From NCBI GenBank assembly GCA_025345505.1, contig JANVCC010000011.1, positions 2,675,849 through 2,739,848 on the forward strand: a stretch of DNA of 64,000 nucleotides, read 5' to 3'. The notes beneath the pieces are model-generated. The model did no database searches. It was not told where the DNA came from and worked only from the letters and a program-made list of their open reading frames with translations. Positions 11,286 to 22,300 of the stretch are shown here, in pieces; position 1 is the stretch's first letter; each line of letters begins with the position of its first letter. Both the position numbers and the translations under genes were made by a program. The stretch is from Todiramphus chloris collaris. Lineage: Eukaryota; Chordata; Aves; Coraciiformes; Alcedinidae.

Positions 11286-11408
11286 GTAGTATGCTACTAT
11301 CTATGCTATACCAATTATATACTATATTAATATTAGTGTTAGTAATAACAGTAATATTTGTGTATGGTATAGTGGTAAAGTATATACTATAGTATATATG
11401 ATATCATG
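11286..11408. repeat. AT-rich low-complexity tract, right of the nested CR1
   Basis: TACTAT, TATATAC and TTAGTAATA units resembling the tract at 9475-9732 on the other side of the CR1 pair. Confidence 0.7.
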
Positions 11409-12085
11409 GCCCATAATGTCACACATGCTTCTGTCAAGGAGACCCCGCAGTGGAGTCCTCAGCGCCAGATACAGGACCCCAGATGTGCTGCAGATGTGAT
11501 ATCATGCTACTCTTGTTTAAAAAAGGCAGTTACAGGGCCTGTGCTGTAGGGAGGTGTCTTTCCCCAGGTGCCTTTATTTTTTTTTAAATTAAATATAAAG
11601 GGAATAAATTGAAAGGGAAGTTTGGATTTTTAATGCTGGTAAAAAAGATTTGTTCTTGTGCTTAGGTTTTATGGGTTATTTGGTGTCCTGATCTGGGGCT
11701 CACTGGTGCCTAGCTGTTGATAGGTGAGGAAGGCAGCATTTGTCCTCACCCTGCACACACCAGAATGTATGCTTGGAGCAGATATATAGTATGAAACTCA
11801 CTTTAGCAGCTGAAAAACACAGCATGGGTTCTGGTATCAGGAAAAACCCTCACTGCATCCTGAAGGCCCTCATTACACAGACAGGACACCTGAAGCTGTA
11901 CATGGTGACATGCTGGGCAGATGCTTTGAAAGATTTAACGGTGCTGCATAATTCAGCTTGATCTGGTCATTGATTTCTTCTTTCTCTCCCCACTCTGAAT
12001 CCATGATGGGAGTCACCAGTGAGAAATGGTTTTTTACTATCATTCTTTTATTTTCCCGTTGCATATACAGTACTTAAAAATGAGA
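11409..12085. other. Intergenic sequence, converging 3' ends
   Basis: Unique sequence with a poly-T/A patch near 11570-11600. No coding exon is recognised. It contains a minus-strand AATAAA at 12047-12052, a possible distal GAB2 polyadenylation signal. Confidence 0.5.
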
Positions 12086-12112
12086 TCACCTTCATGTCAG
12101 GCATGTACCATG

Positions 12113-12118
12113 TTTATT
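12113..12118 (-). promoter_or_regulatory. Candidate distal GAB2 polyadenylation signal AATAAA
   Basis: On the minus strand ttaataaacatggtacatgc. A second AATAAA 66 bases further (12047-12052) lies in a similar context. Chosen because the upstream 300 bases look UTR-like. Alternatives at 17679-17684 and 13734-13739 would give shorter UTRs. Confidence 0.35.
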
Positions 12119-14124
12119 AACAGCAAAAAAAGTATTATCTAGGCTTCACTCAAGACTGATTTACAGGATAAATAATTGTTTCAAATTACTTAAAAAAACC
12201 CCCAAAACCAAACAACAAAACCCCGAAGAATAAATTAATAACTTAAGTGATTAGCTGTCCACAGTGATTTGAAAACTTAATAGCCATTCAAACAGTGACA
12301 CCACAAGAAGACATGTACTGTACAGTTTGCCACAGATTACTTTTGTCCTTCCTTCTACAAGTGAAAAAAAACATACAATTAAAAATACTCCCCTTTAAGA
12401 ACAGTCATAGGCTTTGAAACACACAAAACATTCCTGCGAATTGGTTGCTGACGCAACGGCTTCAAAGCCGGGGCTCTGACTCTCCCTCGCAGCAAGTTAA
12501 GAAACAAATGGAGAAAACTACCCTAATTTGGCTGGGTCTGTTCCCACTCAACAATGCCCAAAGCCAATGGGGACCTGTTGACTTCGCCAAGGGCTGGGTT
12601 GAATGGAACATAACTACTCTAAAGGTTTGGTCCTAACCCTATGGGATTCATCGGTGGGCTCCCCACGGAGCCCTGGGTCCTGCTCCCTTCCCCTCTCCAT
12701 GACGTCCTTCAGCCACCATGTCCAAAGGGCTTTCAAAAGAAACGTGGTATTTTCAGGGTCAGTGTGCCAGCAGAAGGCTGAAACTGTGCAAATGGCTTTT
12801 CCCCCACCACCCTTGCTCAGGAGAAAATCCTGCCAAGCTTTTTTCCACCTTGGTGATTAAGAATGAGGGTTTTTTAATGAGTTTTGCAGAGCAGGATGTG
12901 CAGTGTTGTGTGTGTTGATGGTCATGACAATGGGGTAGCACCACTTGCCATCCAGCTGTTGCATGCAGACTCAGAACAGCTCTTTGCATGACTAGATGTC
13001 AATTAATTATACCTCACGATGCATCTGTGAGGTGGGGAAATAAGTACAAAAAGTATGAATTTTATAAGCTGGAGAAAAAGCAGGATACCAAGTTAAAATG
13101 AACCCCCTCTTCCCACCTGAAGATGAAGTGTTGTGTAACCCAAGGAATGCCAATAAAAGTGATGGTTTCTTATCTCCTGGTCTTGGGGCAAACATCTCCC
13201 ATACAGTCAACCTGTTGTCCTACAAATGAACCTGCTATATGTTATCACTGGGCTGTATCAAAATGAAGAGCCTGCTGATTTGAAACAAGTCCATTGAGAA
13301 GCTTTTTTAGCTCAAGAGATGGAGCCATGTGGCCCAGCTTCTGCTCCAGATGTTGCTGGCTGGTGTTAAAATTTGGATACCATGTGCCAGGACCATCTGG
13401 CTCTGGATTAGCAGGAAGAGAGCTGTTTGGTGACACCTTGTTACATAGCAACTTTCTTCATGAGAAGCCACTGAAATAGCAATCTGATTAACAGCGCAAC
13501 TGTAGGAGCTGCAAACAAGGAGACTGCAAGGATGAGAAACCAAGGATGAGATGATAGAGGGATTAACTGCTCAAGACCAAGGAGAAATCATGATCCAAAG
13601 GTACGCATCTCTACTTGCAAAAGCCATGTTAACAGCTGCAAGATCATTGCATACATGTGGGCAGGTTGGTGTTTTCTGGGCAGAGAAGAGAGGCATAGGG
13701 ATTCATCAGGGATCCTAAACTAGTTTATTGTCCCTTGTGATTTGATGCTGGACTGTTTCCTCTGATTTTCTTGATGTTTTTTTGATGGCCACATGTGTCC
13801 TCTGGCTGGAGTTGGAGTTAGACTATGGTCTTCACCATTTGTGTTACAAGTAGGGCTTCTCCACAGGCACAGACCCGCTGCACCCATCTCATCCAGACAT
13901 CCCTCCAATGGGACACAAAGTGGGAGCGAGTGTCAACTTTTACATGGAATAGAAACATCACCAAGTGGGAAAACATCAACACAACATGAGTTAAGAAAAT
14001 CATCCTCTTTCTCTCCTCTTAGGACAGGAAGGTCAGACAGGACTTGGGCGGTTTTTAAACATCTTGCTGCCGAAGTCCACCACCACATAAGATCTCGGCA
14101 TAGCTCTACCCCTCCCAAGAAACC

Positions 14125-14835
14125 ATAGAATCATAGAATCATCTAGGTTGGAAAGGATCTTTAAGATCATTGAGTCCAACCATTAGCCCTACTCCACCAA
14201 GTCCACCACTAAGCAATATCCCCAAGCACCACATCTATACAACTTTTAAGCACATCCAGGGATGGTGACTCAGCCACCTCCCTGGGCAGCCTGTTCCAGT
14301 GCCTGACAACCCCTTCAGTGAAAAAATTCTTCCTAATGTCCAGTTTAAGCCTCCCCTGATGCATCTTGAGGCCACTCCCTCTTGTTCTATCATTAGTTAC
14401 TTGTGAGAAGAGACCAGCACCTACCTCTCTATAATCTCCTTTCAGGTAGTTGTAAAGAGTGATAAGTTCTTCCCTCAGCCTCCTTTTCTTCAGACTAAAT
14501 AGCCCCAGTTCCCTCAGACGCTCCTCATAAGACTTGTTCTCCAGGCCCTTCACCAGCTTAGTTGCTCTTCTCTGGACTGGCTCCAGCATCTCAATGTCTT
14601 TCTTGTATTGAGGTGCCCAGAACTGAACACAGTATTTGAGGTGTGGCCTCCCCAGGGCTGAGAATAGAGGGACAATCATCTCCCTCGTCCTGCTTGCCAC
14701 ACTATTTATAATACAAGCCAGGATTCTGTTGGTCTTCTTAGCTACCTGGGCACTCTGCTAGCTCATATTCAGCCACTTGTCAATCAGCACCCCCTTTCTT
14801 CTGGACAGATTTCCAGGCAAAGTGAGCCAGCTCTT
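14125..14835 (-). mobile_element. CR1 LINE fragment (about 0.7 kb, ORF2 C-terminus readable)
   Basis: Starts at ccatagaatcatagaatcat, then ctaggttggaaaggatcttt. The minus strand from 14700 to 14209 keeps a 163-codon open frame with CR1 ORF2 C-terminal wording, such as [20 protein letters not shown] and [18 protein letters not shown]. It lies downstream of the GAB2 stop codon, in the possible 3' UTR. The long intact frame suggests a comparatively young copy. Confidence 0.92.
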
Positions 14836-17800
14836 CCAAGTATGCTTATGGGACTGGGAGGTGAGAGTGTAGGCGCTGGAATGGGTCTGCAGAGAGCTCT
14901 GGGTCAATGTCTATCCTAAAAAATTTACAGGTTCAAGCTCTCTCCCAGTTGCTTGGAATTTGTGGTCGTATCTTGGATGATTTGGTCTGGACCAGCCAGC
15001 CCTCTCCTGGGTGCAAGGGGTGGCCCCAATGTGGATTAGGTCCCCTTGCTGGGGTGTATTGCCTTAGTGGTGGAGCTGTGCCTTGCCACTTGGCTTCATG
15101 GACAAAGACGACCTATTTCAGATGCTACAGAGCTCTAGGCAATACCTTTGGCCCCTTCCCTCATATGGAGGAGTCTCTGCTCAGCCCCAGCAGCACAGGG
15201 TCTCTGGATAAAAAGGAGGAAGAGATGTCTGTAGTCCCACCCCTTGCTCCAAGCAGAGTCAGCTATGGCGTTTATCCAGTCTGGTCCTGAAAAGATACAA
15301 GGATGGAGGTGGCACCTTCTGGGACAACCCTATGAACCCATGGCATAGACCAGCTCATGGGAGCCCTGGAGCAAGGTGTTGCCCAGCATGTCTGGGTCCC
15401 CACCACGATTCTGGTAATGCTTCTCCTGTGAAGTTCATGACCAGGGCTCCCTGAAAGCCTGAGCACCAAGGAATCATGTTGGGCAGGATGACTCCTGGAG
15501 AGTGAAGTGCCCCAGGTAAGTCATGAGAGAGGTGGGAGCTCCCCTCTGACCTATGTGTGGCTTTTACAGAGCAAAACTCCACAACTCACAGATCCTCTCT
15601 ATGTATCTGAATCAAGACTCATGCCAAAGGAGCACACGGTGAGGACCAAGAGTCAAATCTTACTGGCAAACTCCCCTACCTTCTCTCCTCCCAGCCTCAC
15701 ATTCCCCCATATATAACCCTTATCTGGTGGCCCCGAGTCCAAATCCATCTTGGTTAGCCACAAATCAACCCAAGCCTTAGCTACCTTGTGGTTCTGGCTT
15801 CAGATTTAGCCCTATCTGCCAGATACTCAGCTTTTCCCTGGTACAATCTGCACTCATAAGTATTTTCTCTCTCCAACCTGACACTAAACCTAAGCCTGGC
15901 ATCCATTTAGAGCTGGAAATGCATTTCCCACCAAACACTCAAATGTCAGTTCAGAGCAAATCAGCTCCAAGGCAGCTCATACATCTCACCAGAGAGAGGA
16001 ACCACGAGCAGCAGTCACACACTCACAGCAAAGGATACACACTTCTGGAGAATTATGCCTTAAAAACCACTAGATTAGTAATTTTAGAGCATGGGGAGAG
16101 TTTTGAGCCATGGCCCTGGTACTTCATAAAACAAATTATTGAGAACACAATGCCCATTCCACAGACAACCCTTCTCCTTGAGCATGCACGCACACTTGAA
16201 AGCACATCCCTTCTCTTAAATGGGGCCATAGAGCTGAAGAGCAGGCTCTGATGTGGAGACTCAAGTCATTAGAACTGCATTTGAATCATTTGCAATATTC
16301 TCAGCTTCCTAAAATACCTATTACGAACAAAAGGGCCAGTCATACTTGAGCATCCAAGTATAGAGTGGATGTGATAAACCCAGTGCCTTCAGGACAAAGT
16401 TCTTGGCAGCCTGTGTAATTAACCCAGCTGCTTTTCAATATGGTTTAAGACTAAATACTGCACAAACAATAATCATCAGGGACTGCTGGAATCAGCTCGG
16501 CAACCATCATGAATTTCCACTGCAGCCATTGACTACTTAATGGCTTTCAGGGGGAGTTGATATAGTCATGTCTATATAGCAATGAATGGACTTTATGGGC
16601 TTCTGCTTAGTTCAGAGGGGCCTTTTACTTGGTGCTTAACAGGGAGAGAAATGGAGGAATATATCTGGTTTCGGAGGAATATATCTGGCTTTGGGAAAAT
16701 ACAGGCCTCACTGCAAAGCAGAGAGGGATCACCAGCCAGCAGTTAAAAATTGCAGTAGCAGTTGCTACTTGTGGGATGTTCTGGTCCTTGGTTTGCTAAA
16801 CACCAAGGGCCACTTACTGGGGATACTCATGAAAGCAGATCATGAAAACAGGTGTGGTCTGGCCATGGGAAAAGAGCTATCCCAGGACAGTGCTTGCCCC
16901 ATGAACAAATACAGAAATTTGTGGGATGTGGAGAAAAAAGACTAGTTTCTCCAGAACCACGAAGGGACTTAATGCTTTGGATTAACCATGGGAGTGGGCA
17001 CTGGATATACCTAGTCCCAGCACAGAAGCCCAGGGCATGGACTCAGCAGAATGCATCCGAACCCATTGTATTGTCTCTCAAGTCACTGCACCATCAGAAA
17101 TGACTATTGTTGGGTACTTTTGGGACTTGTTGAGCTCCTCTTCTCCCAGGTGGAGAAAAAGACTCAATCTGAGCATAGGCTATGGCTTGATTGCTCCCAG
17201 CTTTTGGTTTGCTAAATCTTCCCCTTCAGGTATTTTTTTTTTCTCCTAGATGATTATTATTTTTACCATGTACATTAAGATATTTGCTTCGCTATTCTTG
17301 TAAAAGAACAACACTTCAGTGTCTTAAAAGAGATTTTCCATTAATATCCTTCCCTTTCATGGCATGTGAGAAGAAGATACAAACTGGTGTTGGAAGTTCA
17401 AGACTTATCTTACCAGCACACAGCTCTTAAAGGACTGGTATCCTATCCCTGTGTCGGTGACGCGTGGCCCTTTCCAGACTTAGACCAAGACTAAACAAAT
17501 GTGCTAATGCTTAAGCATCAATAATCAGTATAACTTGATGGTTTTGGTGGAACACAGAGCCTGTGGTGCTGGGAGGAGTTCAGCTTGCAGAAAGAATAGC
17601 TCCAGCTTTTTTAATAAATATCATTACCTAATCTTTCTAACGTCTCCTTTGTTTGGCTCTTGGTTTGTGGTTGGCCTGTTTATTGGTGTCAGCGCTTGCT
17701 GTCTGGCAATCAGGCTGCTCCATGGCAATCATTAGTCTTTCCTGTTTTCATGAGGTCACGAGTTATTATCTCTGCAATAAATTGTCTCTTCCTTCTTGGC

Positions 17801-19255
17801 TCTCTGCACCCAACAGCTGCCTGGGGAGCAATCCCAAAGCCTGGATGTGTCAAGGATGCTGGCAAGGGGTAACAGCAGATTCCCACCCATAATTAGAGCC
17901 TAGGGTTGTTAACGACAACAAGCCTCATTTCTGTGTTGAAGAAACACTGCTGAAGGTGGGGAGAAAATATCTAGTCCAGCCCTTTTCACCCGCCACAGAC
18001 CAACCATAATGCTACATTAAAGCCAATAGTGAAACACTTTGCCCTGAGTACCCTGACCAGCCTCTTCCCAATCAATCCTAGGGCCTTACCACCAACCAAC
18101 ATTTCAATTACCCTACTCCTTTCCTCCAAGGTTCACCCCACCAGACCACCTCACCCAAGACCAACCTCTGCAGTACAGCATCCACTTTCTCCCAGTCCTC
18201 GCAACAGACTTCTACTCCCTTCTTGTCCCTCATCCTCATGTCAGTCCAGATATACAGGTACCTCCCTGCATCCCTCATACTCAACCATGCTGCTTCTCAT
18301 GACGGCCACAGGTGTAGGACTCTCACTTTGTGGGCTTTTTTTTGGTGCCACAAAGGGCTGATTCTGATTCTTAGGGCCAGATTTGGTTTCAAACCAGGCA
18401 GCTGGTTTCAGACAGTCAAAAGCTCAGGGCTTAAATTTTGCCATCCAAAGCCAATCTCTCCAGCCCATTGACTTTGGGAGATGGTGGGGAGCATCCACAG
18501 CAGAAGACACCCCAATAAACTTGGCTGTTTTGTGCATGCATGCATGTGCGTGAGCAGGTTTTGGCATATACATGTGTGTATGACAGGGCAACTTCTGGGC
18601 TTCTATGTCAGCTCAGTGGGACAGTCTGGATGCTCTTAAAGCTCCTGAAGAGCAATCACAGCCAAAACCACTGGGACTGTCCCACCAGGAGGAGAATAGC
18701 TCTCAGAGGTTTTGAACATATTTACAAGAGATGAGACAAGGGAAGTGATTTCAAAAGGAATGGTCCTTGCTTAGTTCTGGGTCTGGGAGGAGGCAGAGAA
18801 GAGGAGCGGGGAATCAGAGCTGGGGAATGATGCCCTATGAAAGATGCTGCAAACCTGCATGGCACGGTTTGGGGGTACGGTATGGAAGAAGATGGAGAGA
18901 GATGATGAAGTGTTAGCACATACACGGTGGCTTTAATAGCTGTAAGCAAAAGATGTGTAGGGTGAAACCTGGTATTGCTAAGTCAAAGTTCCTGGATAGT
19001 GCATCCAGCAGCTAAAGCACAAACCTAGCCACCGAACACAGTCGGTCTTTATCACTGGCAAATGGTATCTGCCAAGTCTTCCCCTGAAATTAAGTTTCTT
19101 TTTGTCTTAAAAGAAAAAAAAACATAATGAAGACACCCCCTCCCCTTCACAGACAAGTCTTAGAAATCCAGCCCAAATGGTGCTGGCAGCCCAGTGGGGC
19201 CTCAGCTGGGGAAAACCACCAGGACTTTTGCCTGTTTCGATGCCTGTCCCAAACT

Positions 19256-19399
19256 CTACTGCTTCGTGCTCTTGGCAGGCTCCGAGGACTGCCGCACATC
19301 AGTCCACTCCTGCATGGTGCTCTGCAGTGCCTGGGTCTTCTCCTTGTCCACTTGCACGTAATCAACCTTCTCGTCTGAGGCGACCGATGAGGTGGAGGG
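19256..19399 (-). CDS. GAB2: GAB2 exon 10 coding part (second SHP2 site, stop)
   Basis: 144 bp from acceptor ctccctgcag to TAG at 19256-19258. The 47 residues start [20 protein letters not shown] and end [10 protein letters not shown]. The DYVQV Tyr is the second SHP2 site. The last residues (SEPAKSTKQ) differ from the human ending SEPSKGAKL. Confidence 0.96.
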   Translation of the reverse strand, partial: PSTSSVASDEKVDYVQVDKEKTQALQSTMQEWTDVRQSSEPAKSTKQ

Positions 19400-22300
19400 C
19401 TGCAGGGAGGAGAAACACAGCCAACGCCTTGTCAGTCATCAGCTGCCTGCTTGCCTGTCTAGCCCCCTTCCCTCAGCAGCACTGTGGGTGCTGCAAGCCC
19501 ACCAGCACCTCCCCTGCTTTCTTGCAGACTTCACAGCTTATCACCCTCCCTCTGTCCTCTCAAAGGATCTTGGACGGAGGATTTCAGTCCGCTCTGCATT
19601 GTACTCGCATGAGACTGTGCTGCAGTGGGAGAGTAGGAACAGCACCTGGGTGTCTACACAGAATCATATAATCACAGGATGATAAGGGTTGGAAGGGACT
19701 TGTGAAGATCATCTAGTCCAACCCCACCCTGCTAAAGCAGGGTCACCCGGAGCAGATTTCCCAAGATCATGACCACGCAGGTTTTGAATCTCTCCAGAGA
19801 AGGAGACTCCAAAACCTCTCTGGACAGCCTGGGCCAGGCTCTGCCACCCTCAAAGGAAAGAAGATTTTCCTCATGTTCAGATGAAACTTCCTTTGTTCCC
19901 ATTTGTGCCCACTGTCCCTTTTCCTGTCACCAGGCACCATTGAAAAGGGTCTGGCCTCATCCTCTTGACACCCATCCTTTAGGTATTGATGAGAAGATCT
20001 CTCAGTCTTCTCTTCTCCAGGCTAAACAGCCACATGTCTCTCAGCCCTTCCTCATAAAAGAGATGCTCCAGTCCCCTCATCATCATAGCTCCTGCTGGAC
20101 TCTCTCCAGTAGTTCCCTGTCTTTCTTGGACTGGGAAACCCAGAACTGGACACATGACTCCAGATGTGGCCTCAGTAGGACAGAGTAGAGGGGAAGGAGA
20201 ACCTCCCTTGACCTGGTGGCCACACATTTCTTAATGCACCCTTCATGCCAGCTACGGGACATGAATGTATGGTTGCAAAAGTGATATCTTAACTGCTGAT
20301 ACGGCAAATTCAGCATTGCACCTTTCTTATTTTCTTGTAAAGAACTCAAGAACTCTTATGAATACACATAAAAACCCCAGCTCCATCCCTCTTAGATGTT
20401 CTGACTCTACACAGCTATGGTACTAGATTATTTTCATCCCCAAAACAACAGATATATTTGCAGGTTCACCCAGGAGACCTGTTAGGGAAGAACAAGATAT
20501 TTTTTTCTGTAGTTTCTTGAGTCCTGGAACTTTGCTTCTACAACCACTTCAGAGGAGCCCCAGATGCTTACAACTGAAGCTAAATGAAGTTTTTTCATGG
20601 TCTAAAATCACCTTTCCAGGTTGTGTTATGATTTAAATTGATAATACCTGCAGAAAAATTGCTGGTCAGAAAGAAACAATCAAGGGACAACTGTCAAATA
20701 ATAAAAAGACCAAAGCAAAAGATGCTTTGCCTAGGAAATAAGGCAGTGTTTGAGAAAGTTGAGGCCAATTCACAGGTGGTTACTACAAAGTTGTATAAGA
20801 TGCCTTGTCCTTCACCATCCCTTCACTTGGGTGCTGCTTTGCTCAAGCCAGTGCCTCCTTCCCCCTCCCAGCTGGCTCAGGGTTGCACCCAGCAGGACCT
20901 GCCTTTGATCCCTCCCCAGCCCACTCTGTCACATCTGGATGTCCTCTTTATCTTGGTATGTGGCCTTCCTGGGGAAGCTGTGAAAACTCCATCATAGGAG
21001 AATTTTAGGCCTTGTCTGTCACCTCAGGAGAGCTGGTTTCCTTTGGATGTGGGGATGCCCTGGGGTCCATCCTTGCCCTATTTTCTTATGATTCACTTTA
21101 AGACGGTGTTTGTCTCCTCTGTGTATGAATCTGAAGAAAAGTCACCGACATCTGGGTCTTTAGGAGCTTCCCCTTCCACATTTCCACATGACACTTGGCA
21201 GAGGCAGTCCCATTCCTGACCCATCTTATCCCTACAGTAATTTTGAACCAGGCAACGGCTTTATCAGCTCACCATAATCCAGCTTTTAAACACCAGCTTC
21301 ACTTTTTGGAAGCAGTTTGTACTTTTCTTGCCCAACTGGCACCTTTTAAGAGAACCTGACTGGCAGGAGACAGGTGTCCAGCATTTCCTGAATGAGCTCC
21401 TGAAAGTATCTCAGGTAGAAAACACGAATCTGTTTTTGGAGGACCTGTTGCTCTGAAGGATGGGAAAAAAAAAATCTGCTATTTCTTGGGTTAGCTCCCA
21501 ATAGCTTTTGAATATACAATCTCCAGATGAATTTCTGGTCTAGCACAAAACTTACAATCTCCAGCTGAATTTGTGGTATCATCAGCATCCCTGAACCCCT
21601 GCACATCTATGCTTCTGCTAACACGGTAAGGCTTCAGACATGCAACAGAGACTGAGCCTGACCTAGAATAAATATAGCAGCAGATCTGCAGGAAAAATCA
21701 TGCCTCTGAGCTTACCATGCCACTCAGCAACCCTGCCCGGGGCTTTGGATCATGTTGTTGCAAATGTGCATAAAAACCCTTAAAAAAATGCATCACTATT
21801 AATTAGAAGTTTATAAAAATCCCTTGTACCTTTCTGTGTGGCCCTGGTGAGCTTGGCTGGAAGTCCAGGGCCAGATAATCCACACTCCCCGAACTCTTTT
21901 TAGGTGCTGGGCTGTTGGTGCCACTAGGAACAGGAGAAGCAGAAATGGGGTTTTGCTAATGCAGGGAAGAGACAGGAGAGATAACAAGGATTAAAATGGG
22001 AAGAAGGGAAAAAAAAAAAGGAATTAACACAAATCTGGCAATGAAATGCCTCGGTGGCATTTTTAAAAGAGATCCCAGCCTGAATATTTGCTCACCTGCC
22101 TCTCTGGGACCAAGGCGTGCAGAACAGCTTGGAAACTTTATATGATATATATTGTGCTAACAAATATTTCAAGCTCATACTCTTGATTTTATATATTGGA
22201 GCAGTTCTGCTGCCTTTGTGCTGATTTTATTCACATGCCTGACATCAGATGTGAGCTTCAGCATTTTCCAGGAACCACACCTCAGCGAGGTCAGACCAGC

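Larger units (their letters stand above)
12086..19255 (-). other. GAB2: GAB2 3' untranslated region (inferred, extent uncertain)
   Basis: Minus-strand AATAAA signals lie at 17679-17684, 13734-13739, 12113-12118 and 12047-12052. Sequence around 12090-12440 is AT-rich, non-repetitive and looks like the end of a long conserved UTR (on the minus strand, ctgtacagtacatgt and aataaacatggtacatgcc). If the UTR reaches there it is about 7 kb and includes a CR1 at 14125-14835. The 3' UTR of human GAB2 is several kb long. The true end cannot be fixed from sequence alone. Confidence 0.4.
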
